DNA of 23,929 bases from CAYPZL01 sp964415045. GTDB lineage: Bacteria; Planctomycetota; Phycisphaerae; Sedimentisphaerales; Anaerobacaceae. Each line of letters begins with the position of its first letter. Position 1 is the first letter of the stretch. Below are positions 16,069 to 22,846 of this stretch, piece by piece. The DNA is taken from the NCBI GenBank assembly GCA_964415045.1, contig CAYPZL010000078.1, forward strand, positions 1 through 23,929. The letters run 5' to 3'. A program made the translations under genes and the position numbers. The notes under the pieces are model-generated. The model worked only from the letters and a program-made list of their open reading frames with translations. It ran no database searches and had not been told where the DNA came from.

Positions 16069-17253
16069 ATGAGCGCGTCGGCGGCAGTGATGACCGGACC
16101 GGGGGCGGGGGCCATTGCCACCATCGGGCTCCTCGGTGAATCGGCGCGGGCCATATTGAAGGGCGTTTTCCAGCCGGCGGCCCGGACACCTCCCGAATTC
16201 GCCACCGGTCGCATCCTTCTCGGCCACATCGTGGACGGCGACAACGTCATCGACCAGGTGACCGTTGGCTGCGAAGCGCCGGATACCTTCGCCATCCACT
16301 GCCACGGCAATCCTCTCATCGTCGAGCGGATCATGGAACTCTTGCAGCGGCGGGGCGTTGCCCTCGTGCCGGCCGGGCAACTGCTGGCCCGGATGCTGGC
16401 CAAGCAGCGTTCGGATAATACGATCGCCGTGGAGGCCGGGGTCGCATTGGCGACGGTCAAGACCGTCGAGGGCGCCCGCATCCTCGCCCGTCAGATCGAG
16501 GCCGGGCTTTGCGAAACCGCCGAGCATTGGCGGCGGCTCGCCGAGTCGGGCGACATCGAACGGATCGTCACGGAGGCGGGGCAAATTCTCCGCGACAGCG
16601 ACACGGCCCGCTTGATCATCTCCGGGTGCACCGTCGTTTTGACCGGCCCGCCCAACACCGGTAAGAGCACGCTGTTGAATTACTTGGCCGGCCGGGAGAA
16701 GGCCCTCGTCACCGACGTCGAGGGCACCACGCGCGACTGGGTCTCGGCCGAGATTCACATCCCGCCGCTGGCGGCCACGGTCATCGACACCGCCGGCCTC
16801 GATGCCGACCTAGCCGCCGCACCGGGCCGCGACGTGGACAAAGCCGCCCAGGCCAGGGCCGTTGAGCTGCTGGAACGAGCGGACGTCGTCCTGCTCGTGC
16901 TGGACGCCGGCCGGCCCGCAGTCTCGTTCGATCCGCATCTGGTCGAACGTTTAGCCGGCAAGCGAACCGTCGTTGTCCTGAACAAGTCCGACTTGCCCCC
17001 GCGTCTCGACGCCGCTTCCCTGCCACAGCCGTTCCGCCCCGCGATCCGCATCAGCGCCAAGAACGAAACCGGAATCGAGAATCTCATCCACGCCATCCAC
17101 CAGACCTGCCGTGTGACCACCTTCGATCCCCTCACCCCCGTCGCCTTCACCCGGCGACAGCGAGCCCTCATCGAACGTCTGGCCGCCACGAGTTGCCCCG
17201 ATCAGGCCATCGTCTCCATTGAGAAGCTTTTGCGCGGAGCTATCGAAGGGTGA
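16069..17253 (+). CDS. MnmE/TrmE-like GTPase without the C-terminal Cys motif
   Basis: A 394-residue protein related to MnmE, the GTPase that with MnmG modifies the wobble uridine of tRNAs. A TrmE-N-like domain is visible at about 8-110 (GPGAGAIATIGLLGES, FAIHCHGNPLIVERIM), and a helical linker. The G domain has G1 GPPNTGKST (193-201), EGTTRDW, G3 DTAGL, G4 NKSD and G5 SAK. It ends in LLRGAIEG, whereas true MnmE ends in FCIGK, whose cysteine is needed for tRNA modification. It is also shorter than the usual 450 residues. It is therefore a divergent paralogue whose role is open. Start at ATG 16069, 4 bases after the coaX stop, with GAGGG overlapping that stop; an in-frame ATG at 16036 lies within coaX. 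Its 3' end is duplicated at 17908-18177. Confidence 0.82.
   Translation: MSASAAVMTGPGAGAIATIGLLGESARAILKGVFQPAARTPPEFATGRILLGHIVDGDNVIDQVTVGCEAPDTFAIHCHGNPLIVERIMELLQRRGVALVPAGQLLARMLAKQRSDNTIAVEAGVALATVKTVEGARILARQIEAGLCETAEHWRRLAESGDIERIVTEAGQILRDSDTARLIISGCTVVLTGPPNTGKSTLLNYLAGREKALVTDVEGTTRDWVSAEIHIPPLAATVIDTAGLDADLAAAPGRDVDKAAQARAVELLERADVVLLVLDAGRPAVSFDPHLVERLAGKRTVVVLNKSDLPPRLDAASLPQPFRPAIRISAKNETGIENLIHAIHQTCRVTTFDPLTPVAFTRRQRALIERLAATSCPDQAIVSIEKLLRGAIEG
16978..17253 (+). repeat. Proximal copy of the duplicated GTPase 3' end
   Basis: This in-frame terminal part of the MnmE-like gene (from Leu-Asn-Lys-Ser-Asp of the G4 motif to the stop) matches 17908-18177 at roughly four out of five bases by eye. 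The two copies lie in direct orientation with the MNT/HEPN cassette between them. Confidence 0.85.
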
Positions 17254-17264
17254 TTGTCCGTGCC

Positions 17265-17293
17265 TGGAAAGATCGCTTTGCAGGGTGTATAAT
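17265..17293 (+). promoter_or_regulatory. Promoter of the first MNT/HEPN pair
   Basis: TGGAAA (17265-17270), 17-base spacer, TATAAT (17288-17293). Only six bases separate the -10 box from the MNT start codon at 17300, so transcription should start at or next to the A of ATG, giving a leaderless mRNA. Confidence 0.55.
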
Positions 17294-17299
17294 TCAAGT

Positions 17300-17569
17300 A
17301 TGATTTCGCAAGCGGATCGACAGACTGTCCGTACTCTCTGCCGCAGGTACGGTGCGAAGAAGGCTCTGCTCTTCGGCTCCTGCCTTGAGGCGGGACGGGA
17401 GGCTGCGGATATCGATTTGGCAGTAGAGGGTATCCCACCGGAAGACTTCTTTCGTTTCTATGGCGATCTTATGTTTGCTTTGTCCAAACCGGTCGACGTT
17501 GTGGATCTCTCGGGCCGGTCAAAATTTCTCGACCTTGTGCGACGAGACGGAGTGCTCTTGTATGGGTAA
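17300..17569 (+). CDS. MNT-domain nucleotidyltransferase (antitoxin-type)
   Basis: An 89-residue minimal nucleotidyltransferase of the kind that partners HEPN toxins. The motif G26-S27 followed by D37-I-D39 (FGSCLEAGREAADIDLAVEG) is the expected GS...DxD active site. In characterised MntA antitoxins this domain AMPylates the HEPN partner and silences it. The stop at 17567-17569 overlaps the HEPN start codon at 17562, the usual coupled arrangement. All key residues are intact even though the partner gene is damaged. No ribosome binding site is needed if the mRNA is leaderless, as the promoter spacing suggests. Confidence 0.82.
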   Translation: MISQADRQTVRTLCRRYGAKKALLFGSCLEAGREAADIDLAVEGIPPEDFFRFYGDLMFALSKPVDVVDLSGRSKFLDLVRRDGVLLYG

Positions 17570-17911
17570 CTTCAAGGAGCGCGTCGAGTCTGAGTACGAG
17601 GCCATCCAGAAGGCTCTGAGGATGTTGCCGGAAGCCGCGGATCTCGCGGAGCTTTCTGTCCTTGTGTTGGCTGGTGTAGCCGCGCTTTTGCACAACTTCT
17701 ACAACGGTATCGAGACCTGCTGACTGCTGCGAGGGAAGGCCAAATCCTCTCAGTGAAGACGGCCGATGAGTTAAAGCGATTCCTGGCATTCAGGCATTTC
17801 TTCAGCCATGCGTATGCCCTTGACCTCGATCCTAAGCGACTGGAGCCCCTGGTTGCGGGTGCCGCAGGTGTTTTCCAGGAAGTGATGCGGGATATCAGCG
17901 GATTACTCTGA
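17562..17911 (+). pseudogene. HEPN-domain toxin, broken by an internal deletion
   Basis: The first part, from ATG 17562, reads MGNFKERVESEYEAIQKALR through GVAALLHNFYNGIETC and hits a TGA at 17721-17723. The rest of a HEPN protein continues in another frame: DLLTAAREGQILSVKTADEL, then the catalytic RX4HXY motif (FRHFFSHAY) and a stop at 17909-17911. From memory, family members have some 25 residues between these two parts, ending in a WHRDLL-like block; they are missing here. An out-of-frame internal deletion explains both observations. The predicted RNase centre is therefore not translated with the N-terminus. The final TGA falls inside the first bases of the distal GTPase fragment. A sequencing error or programmed shift is less likely because sequence is missing, not just one base. 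Confidence 0.78.
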
Positions 17912-18177
17912 ACAAGTCCGACCTGCCTCCGCGTTTCGATCCCGCTTGTCTGCCGAAGCCGCTTTGCCCCGCGATCCGCATCAGCGCCGAAAACGAAACG
18001 GGAATCGAAGACCTCATCCAGGCCGTCCACCACACCTGCGACGGAACCACCTTCAACCACCGCACCCCCATCACCTTCACCCGCCGACAGCGAGCCCTTC
18101 TCGAACGTCTGACCACCGCGCCCACTGGCGCCAACGCCGCTCGCATTGTTGACGAGTTTTTGCAGGGCCCAATTTGA
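17908..18177 (+). pseudogene. Distal copy of the MnmE-like GTPase 3' end
   Basis: The 89 codons here (LNKSDLPPRFDPACLPKPL, then IRISAENETGIEDLIQAV, ending DEFLQGPI and TGA) correspond to the last 91 codons of the MnmE-like gene (16978-17253). The frame is open throughout but has no start codon or promoter and begins at the G4 motif, so it cannot form a working GTPase. It is diverged from the proximal copy (roughly 80% by eye), most strongly in the last 20 codons. It is either the original 3' end displaced by an incoming cassette or an old duplicate. Confidence 0.85.
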
Positions 18178-18201
18178 ATCTCAATCCCAAGTTTTGTTGG
18201 A

Positions 18202-18396
18202 TTACCTTTGTTCTTCCCTTGGTTCCTCAGAGAGAGAGGGCGTATTGCATTCTTTGGGGGGCAGGCGGACGACTTCATGCCCGGAGGCTTCTTGAGCGGA
18301 ACGCAGATCGGCGCAAATAGCCGAGAGGTCCGCATTGAATTTTTGCGTGTGTTCCATCCGCCACTTCCGCACTTCATCAACAATAGGATCTCTCAT
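18202..18396 (-). CDS. Small conserved-type hypothetical protein, possible antitoxin
   Basis: A 64-residue protein beginning MRDPIVDEVRKWRMEHTQKF, followed by NADLSAICADLRSAQEASGHEVVRLPP. I recall this pattern (M-x-x-P-I-V-x-E-V-R, a helical body, then sG..VV..PP) from small proteins that occur in toxin-antitoxin-like pairs of many bacteria, but the function is not established to my knowledge. The start codon overlaps the stop of the upstream small frame (ATGA), indicating translational coupling. The region is AT-richer than the flanking genes, suggesting a transferred island. The C-terminal tail after residue 50 is polar and probably unstructured. Confidence 0.6.
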   Translation of the reverse strand: MRDPIVDEVRKWRMEHTQKFNADLSAICADLRSAQEASGHEVVRLPPKECNTPSLSEEPREEQR

Positions 18397-18518
18397 TTGT
18401 CAGCCTCCAGCAGTTCCTCTGGCGAGCACATTTCGGGGCATGAATAGCCTTCGTTTTCAACAATTTGTCTGATCATCATGCGCGATGCCTCGATTATAGC
18501 AGATTCCCAGCCTGTCAT
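18393..18518 (-). CDS. Very small upstream partner protein
   Basis: A 41-codon frame (MTGWESAIIEASRMMIRQIV, then ENEGYSCPEMCSPEELLEAD-K) that ends in an ATGA overlap with the 64-residue gene. The Cys-containing C-terminal part (GYSCPEMCSPEELLEAD) looks like constrained protein sequence. Two starts compete: ATG 18518, and ATG 18479, which lies 13 bases after a perfect TATAAT (minus strand, 18493-18498). If that box is the real promoter, the product is 28 residues from a nearly leaderless mRNA. I do not recognise the family. The pair has the gene order and coupling of a small toxin-antitoxin operon, which is inference only. Confidence 0.45.
   Translation of the reverse strand: MTGWESAIIEASRMMIRQIVENEGYSCPEMCSPEELLEADK
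18493..18498 (-). promoter_or_regulatory. Perfect TATAAT before the two small genes
   Basis: A consensus -10 box on the minus strand, preceded by TGC (extended -10-like). A -35 candidate TTGCGA lies 19 bases upstream, which is longer than ideal. It would start transcription near 18486, just before ATG 18479. Confidence 0.35.
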
Positions 18519-18635
18519 CGCAACAGTTCTCTCGTTTCCGCGCCGACTCGCCCTTCGCATCGTCCAAATCGATCGATGGGATTCATCTTCCCAAGCGGTC
18601 GAAATTGTTGGACTTCATTGGCCACGCTTGGGCTT

Positions 18636-19133
18636 CTATTGCCCAAAAGCTCTACGAAATTCCTTGTAAAGAAGCTTCTCTGCTTCCTGTATACGTTCTG
18701 GGTTTTTCCCATCCCATGTACGTAAAGGGCATTTCTGCTTGAGTCTTGAATGAATCCTTCCATTCCCATCTTGGAGGATGGGCCGATCTTGAGGTTGGGT
18801 GCAAAACCCCTTTTCGTCATGCGGATCATCCGAGACGTGCTCCCAGAAGCAGTCACATTTTTTCTCCTTGGTAAGGTATCCGATTGCGGTTCCGACAATG
18901 AAGTCGGTGTCCAGACTGCAGCCCTTGTCGCTTGAGAGCCCGGAGGCTCTCTGGAGTTCCGAGAGTCCTCTGCCCAAGGTGCTTGGATGTTTCACGGATC
19001 CACTTCTCCTGAGGCCGGCTTGGCCGACATAGAAGGGTATTTCTTCTCCCCGCTCTGAAACGTAGGACCATCTATAGACGCCCTTGGTAGGTTGTTGTGT
19101 GTTGTTTGGATTTCGGAAGATGATCTTTCCCAT
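18636..19133 (-). CDS. GIY-YIG-like hypothetical protein
   Basis: A 165-residue protein. Its N-terminal part has GVYRWSYVSERGEEIPFYVG, which fits the GIY...YVG pattern of the GIY-YIG nuclease superfamily. A basic stretch (GLRRSGSVKHPSTLGRG) and a C-terminal helix (RIQEAEKLLYKEFRRAFG) could hold the conserved Arg and Glu. It has four cysteines in the centre (CDCFW, GFC, QKC) that may bind metal. Nuclease activity is inferred from the motif only. The ATG at 19133 follows GGAGAGG at good spacing, supporting a real gene. Base composition is clearly AT-richer than mutS next door, so recent transfer is likely. Confidence 0.6.
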   Translation of the reverse strand: MGKIIFRNPNNTQQPTKGVYRWSYVSERGEEIPFYVGQAGLRRSGSVKHPSTLGRGLSELQRASGLSSDKGCSLDTDFIVGTAIGYLTKEKKCDCFWEHVSDDPHDEKGFCTQPQDRPILQDGNGRIHSRLKQKCPLRTWDGKNPERIQEAEKLLYKEFRRAFGQ

Positions 19134-19269
19134 GGCGTTTACCTCTCCAACGTTTTCTGTTTTAGCTCAATGGTTTGTCGAGTGCCTCCATCACGCATTG
19201 CGCGAACTCACTCATGACATATATCGGTCTTCTGTCTGCTCGCCTTGAGACGAAAGCAGCACGCAGGGA

Positions 19270-19297
19270 TTGAGAATGACGCCGGTTTCGGTATAAT
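19270..19297 (+). promoter_or_regulatory. mutS promoter, predicted leaderless
   Basis: TTGAGA (19270-19275), 16-base spacer, TATAAT (19292-19297). The mutS ATG begins 7 bases after the -10 box, where transcription itself should start, and no ribosome binding site is present. A leaderless mutS mRNA is the simplest reading. Confidence 0.6.
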
Positions 19298-19303
19298 CGC
19301 TTC

Positions 19304-21946
19304 ATGGCGAAATCGAAAAAACCATTGAGCCCGGCGATGAAGCAGTTTCATCACTTCAAAGAGCAGCACCCGGACTGCATCCTCTTCTTTCGCATGGGCG
19401 ACTTCTACGAGACGTTTTACGACGATGCGAAGACCTGTTCGAAGGTGCTGGGCCTGACGCTGACGAGCCGGGACAAGGGCAGCGCCAATCCGATTCCGCT
19501 GGCGGGCGTGCCCTATCACGCCATCGACGGCTATCTCAAGAAGATGCTCCAGGCCGGCTATCGCGTGGCGGTCTGCGAGCAGGTCGAGGATCCCAAGAAG
19601 GCCAAGGGCGTGGTCAAGCGCGACGTCGTGCGCATCGTGACGCCCGGGACGCTGACCGACGAGATGCTCCTCGAGGACAAGAAGGACAACTTCCTCTGCG
19701 CGGTCCATCTCGATGCCAAAGGCTATGCGGCGGTGAGCTGGGTCGATATCTCCACGGGCCATTTCTTCGTCCAGCGGATGCACGAAACCGAGCTGCTCGA
19801 CGAGCTGCAGCGGCTCGCGCCGGCCGAGTGCCTGCTGGCCGACCGTCGCGGCGAGCTGTTCGACGCCGAGACGCGCCGGCTGGCCAAAGACATCGGCCAG
19901 TTGACCCGGGCCATCGTCACCGAGCGTCCCGGCTGGTACTTCGATCCCTACCAGGCGAAGCAGCGCTTGCTCAAGCACTTCGGCGCCGCCACGCTCGAAG
20001 GGTTCGGCATCGCCGACGGGGACCAGGATCTCGTCCCGCCGGCCGGCGCGGTCATCGAATACCTGAACGAAACGCAGAAGACCGCGCTCGGGCACATTCA
20101 GAGCCTGCGCAAAGTGAGCCGGCAGAGCTTCCTCCAGATCGACCCGACGTCGCTGCGCAGCCTGGAAATCCTCCAGACGATCCGCACGGAGCTGCGCAAA
20201 GGCTCGCTGCTGGCCTGCCTGGACGAGACGCAGACCGGCATGGGCGGGCGAATGTTTCGCAACTGGCTGTGCATGCCCCTCTGCGACGTGGCCGCCATCG
20301 AGGCGCGCCAGGACGCGGTCCAGGAACTGAAGGAAAACCCGGACGCCCTGACACCGATGCGCGAGCTGCTGTCGGACATCGCCGATTCCGAGCGGATCGC
20401 GGCCCGCGTCAGCACGTTTCGCGCCAGCCCGCGCGATCTGGTCGCGCTGGCGCGGACGTTGCGTCGGGTCCCCCGGTTGCGCGGCATCCTGGCCGAGCGC
20501 CGGGCTGAGCTGCTGACCGGCCTGGCCGAGCGGTGCGACAGCATGGACGAATTGGCCGAACTTCTCGAAGCGGCCGTCGAGCCGGAGTGTCCCACCCATT
20601 TGCGCGACGGCGGCGTCATCCGCGCCGGCTTCTCCGAGGAACTGGACCGCCTGCGCGCGATCACCAAGGATGGGCAGAGCTGGCTGCGCAACTACCAGCA
20701 GCAGCAGGCCCAGCGCACCGGCATCGCCAACCTGAAGGTGGGCTACAACAAGGTCTTCGGCTACTACATCGAGGTCACGCACGCCGCGGCCGACAAGGTG
20801 CCCGCCGACTACGTCCGCAAGCAGACCATCAAGAACGCCGAACGCTACATCACCGACGAGCTCAAGGAATACGAAACCGAGGTATTAACCGCCGAGGAGA
20901 AGGCCGTCGAATTGGAGCAGCGGCTCTTCGAGGACCTGCGGAACGAATCGGCGAAATACGTTCGCCGCTTGCAGCATCTCGCCGATACAATCGCGCGGTG
21001 CGATTGTCTTGCCTCGCTGGCCCACGTCGCCGCCCGGCGCAACTACAGGCGTCCCCTGATCGCCGACGATACGCGGCTAATCATCCGCGAAGGCAAGCAC
21101 CCGGTGCTGGCCGAGACGCTCGGCTCGGAGTTCGTGCCCAACGACGTCGAGCTCGGCGCCGGCGCCGCCGACATCGCGGTCATCACCGGGCCCAACATGA
21201 GCGGCAAGAGCACCTACATCCGCCAGGTGGCCCTGTTGGTGTTGATGGCCCAGACCGGCTCGTTCATTCCCGCCCGGGAGGCCGAGATCGGTCTGGTCGA
21301 CCGCATCTTCACCCGCGTCGGCGCCTCCGATGAGCTCGTGCGGGGCCAGTCCACCTTCATGGTCGAGATGACCGAGACCGCCAACATCATCAACAACGCC
21401 ACCGACCGCTCGCTCGTGATCCTCGACGAGGTCGGGCGCGGCACCAGCACCTACGACGGCCTGGCCCTGGCCTGGGCGGTCACCGAGCATCTCGCCACCC
21501 GGCTCAAGTGCCGCACCTTCTTCGCCACCCACTACCACGAGCTGACCGAGCTGGCCGAGCTGTTTCAGAACGTTTGCAATCTCAACGTCGCGGTTCGCGA
21601 GTGGATGGACGAGGTGGTCTTTTTGCATCGCATCCTTCCCGGCGGCACGGACAAGAGCTACGGCATCCACGTCGCCAAGCTGGCCGGCATTCCAAAGTCC
21701 ATCCTCGGGCGCTCCCGCGAGATCCTCGAAGATCTCGAATCGACCTTCGCCAGAGAGGCCACCGGCGAGCACTTAGCCAGGCACAAAACCAAAGAGCCCG
21801 ACCGCGACGCCCTCTTCGTGCAGAAGCACAAGTCCGTCCTCGACAAGCTCGCCACCACCGACGTCAACAACCTCACCCCCCTCGAAGCCATCAACCTCCT
21901 GGGCCAGATCAAGGCCGAAATCGCCGGCGAATCTGGAGACGAGTGA
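19304..21946 (+). CDS. mutS: DNA mismatch repair protein MutS
   Basis: An 880-residue MutS, which recognises mismatches and recruits MutL. The mismatch-reading Phe-x-Glu is at residues 34-36 (MGDFYETFYDDA) in domain I. The connector and lever/clamp domains follow, with NLKVGYNKVFGYYIEVTHA in the clamp region. The ATPase domain has Walker A GPNMSGKST (629-637), ST-x-F-MVEMTETANI, Walker B VILDEVGRGTSTYDG and FATHYHEL. The C-terminal part is NNLTPLEAINLLGQIKAEI, as in full-length MutS. Start ATG 19304 gives MAKSKKPLSPAMKQFHHFK, just before the typical N-terminus. No mutL is nearby. It is flanked by two separate MNT/HEPN loci. Confidence 0.97.
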   Translation: MAKSKKPLSPAMKQFHHFKEQHPDCILFFRMGDFYETFYDDAKTCSKVLGLTLTSRDKGSANPIPLAGVPYHAIDGYLKKMLQAGYRVAVCEQVEDPKKAKGVVKRDVVRIVTPGTLTDEMLLEDKKDNFLCAVHLDAKGYAAVSWVDISTGHFFVQRMHETELLDELQRLAPAECLLADRRGELFDAETRRLAKDIGQLTRAIVTERPGWYFDPYQAKQRLLKHFGAATLEGFGIADGDQDLVPPAGAVIEYLNETQKTALGHIQSLRKVSRQSFLQIDPTSLRSLEILQTIRTELRKGSLLACLDETQTGMGGRMFRNWLCMPLCDVAAIEARQDAVQELKENPDALTPMRELLSDIADSERIAARVSTFRASPRDLVALARTLRRVPRLRGILAERRAELLTGLAERCDSMDELAELLEAAVEPECPTHLRDGGVIRAGFSEELDRLRAITKDGQSWLRNYQQQQAQRTGIANLKVGYNKVFGYYIEVTHAAADKVPADYVRKQTIKNAERYITDELKEYETEVLTAEEKAVELEQRLFEDLRNESAKYVRRLQHLADTIARCDCLASLAHVAARRNYRRPLIADDTRLIIREGKHPVLAETLGSEFVPNDVELGAGAADIAVITGPNMSGKSTYIRQVALLVLMAQTGSFIPAREAEIGLVDRIFTRVGASDELVRGQSTFMVEMTETANIINNATDRSLVILDEVGRGTSTYDGLALAWAVTEHLATRLKCRTFFATHYHELTELAELFQNVCNLNVAVREWMDEVVFLHRILPGGTDKSYGIHVAKLAGIPKSILGRSREILEDLESTFAREATGEHLARHKTKEPDRDALFVQKHKSVLDKLATTDVNNLTPLEAINLLGQIKAEIAGESGDE

Positions 21947-21977
21947 CTGGTAGAGATGGCTTGGGCACGGGGCTACC

Positions 21978-22313
21978 CTAATCGTGCACGATTTCTTCGA
22001 GTCGGGTCACAAGGCTGGGAAGATCTTCTGTAACAGTCTGCCTGACCACGTCGAGGTTGATGTCGAAGTATGCGTGAATGAGCCGGTTTCGCATTCCCGT
22101 TATTTTCTTCCATGGCACCTTGGGGTGCTTCATGCGGAAGTCTGGTGAGACTCCTGTGGCGGCCTCACCGATGATCTCAGGCAGGTGAACCAGCGACAGA
22201 CACAGCTTGCGGTCCGCATCCAGGTCCGTTCGCTGTTGCCCGCTGGCCATATCCATGGCCTCACGAGTTGCATCGAGCGTGTGTCGAAGCCGGGTTTGGT
22301 CATCCACGTGCAT
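21978..22313 (-). CDS. hepT: HepT-like HEPN toxin (DUF86 family)
   Basis: A 111-residue all-helical HEPN ribonuclease-type protein. The catalytic motif is R75-NRLI-H80-A-Y82 (MRNRLIHAYFDIN), the RX4HXY of HepT, in which the Arg and His cut RNA and the Tyr is the site AMPylated by MntA. Other DUF86 features are SLVHLPEIIGEAA and the preceding PWKKITG. I chose ATG 22313, which overlaps the upstream MNT gene by 14 bases. Unlike the first HEPN gene in this window, this one is complete. It converges on mutS with 31 bases between stops. Confidence 0.88.
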   Translation of the reverse strand: MHVDDQTRLRHTLDATREAMDMASGQQRTDLDADRKLCLSLVHLPEIIGEAATGVSPDFRMKHPKVPWKKITGMRNRLIHAYFDINLDVVRQTVTEDLPSLVTRLEEIVHD

Positions 22314-22605
22314 ATTGCACCACGGCCTGGGCGACCACATCATCGCGGAAGTATCGACTCAGGTCTTGCGGTGTTCGCAAATCCACTTCGCGCCCGCCGA
22401 AAAGCGCCGACAGTTCTTCCTGCATATCAGACAATCGGAAGAATCCGGGCACGTGATCCGGCTCGAAGTCCACCAATACGTCGACATCGCTGTCGGACCG
22501 AAAGTCGTCTCGCAGTGCCGGGCCGAAAATCGCCAGACGGACGATGTGATGCCGACGGCAGAACCCGGCGATTTCGTCTTTGTCTATCGTGATCTTCACG
22601 TTCAT
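22300..22605 (-). CDS. mntA: MntA-like nucleotidyltransferase antitoxin
   Basis: A 101-residue minimal nucleotidyltransferase paired with HepT. The active-site block is IFGPALRDDFRSDSDVDVLV: Gly28-Pro29, ten residues, then D40-V-D42. The family motif is GS-X10-DXD, so the serine is replaced by proline while both metal-binding aspartates remain. This may weaken AMPylation or be tolerated in this subfamily. A second block is EVDLRTPQDLSRYFRD. Start ATG 22605 (MNVKITIDKDEIAGF) is preferred to the upstream in-frame ATG at 22653, because a promoter lies between them. The stop overlaps the hepT start, giving a coupled operon with antitoxin first. Confidence 0.85.
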   Translation of the reverse strand: MNVKITIDKDEIAGFCRRHHIVRLAIFGPALRDDFRSDSDVDVLVDFEPDHVPGFFRLSDMQEELSALFGGREVDLRTPQDLSRYFRDDVVAQAVVQYARG

Positions 22606-22624
22606 GGGCACACCTGTATAGATT

Positions 22625-22653
22625 GTTCTACACCCGGCAGCGGGCCTGGTCAA
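22625..22653 (-). promoter_or_regulatory. Promoter and possible operator of mntA-hepT
   Basis: Minus strand: TTGACC (22648-22653), 17-base spacer, TAGAAC (22625-22630). Around the -10 box lies an imperfect palindrome, GTGTAG-6-CTATAC, which could be an operator for autoregulation. A promoter of the same form occurs upstream of the TrmO-family gene. Confidence 0.45.
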
Positions 22654-22710
22654 CCTGATCCCTGCATATCAGCGGTAGAATAGTCACCTTGTTTGCCTGA
22701 GCTGTTCGTG

Positions 22711-22770
22711 TCATGCGGTCCCCCGGGTATCCGTAGGAATTCCAACGGGGTGATATTGGAGTTCGGGCAT
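22711..22770 (-). pseudogene. 19-codon remnant resembling a VOC-family N-terminus
   Basis: An ATG frame (MPELQYHPVGIPTDTRGTA, then stop) with AGGAAG upstream. The block HPVGIPTDT resembles the first strand of a glyoxalase/VOC-superfamily group that I recall as starting H-V-G-I-P-T-D-T. Nothing further of the domain follows, so this would be a truncated leftover. Similarity is short, so chance cannot be excluded. Confidence 0.25.
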
Positions 22771-22846
22771 GGTCTTAGCTTCCTGGTCCATGCGGCCAAG
22801 CCCGCTCGTTGCAGGCGTCACGATGCAGGGCTGTTCCTCTGGCCGC

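Noticed and set aside
18515..18586. A 23-codon frame overlapping the next small gene by ATGA
   Set aside because: Its start codon abuts a GGGAAG with almost no spacing and the sequence shows no recognisable pattern. Noted only as part of the island finding.
19162..19215. A 17-codon frame (MSEFAQCVMEALDKPLS) before the GIY-YIG-like gene
   Set aside because: It looks protein-like and extends upstream without a start codon, so it could be a remnant of a larger gene, but the evidence is too thin to annotate.
19208..20782. A 524-codon minus-strand frame opposite mutS
   Set aside because: It is a shadow of the mutS coding strand. It reads through the mutS promoter and has no domain.
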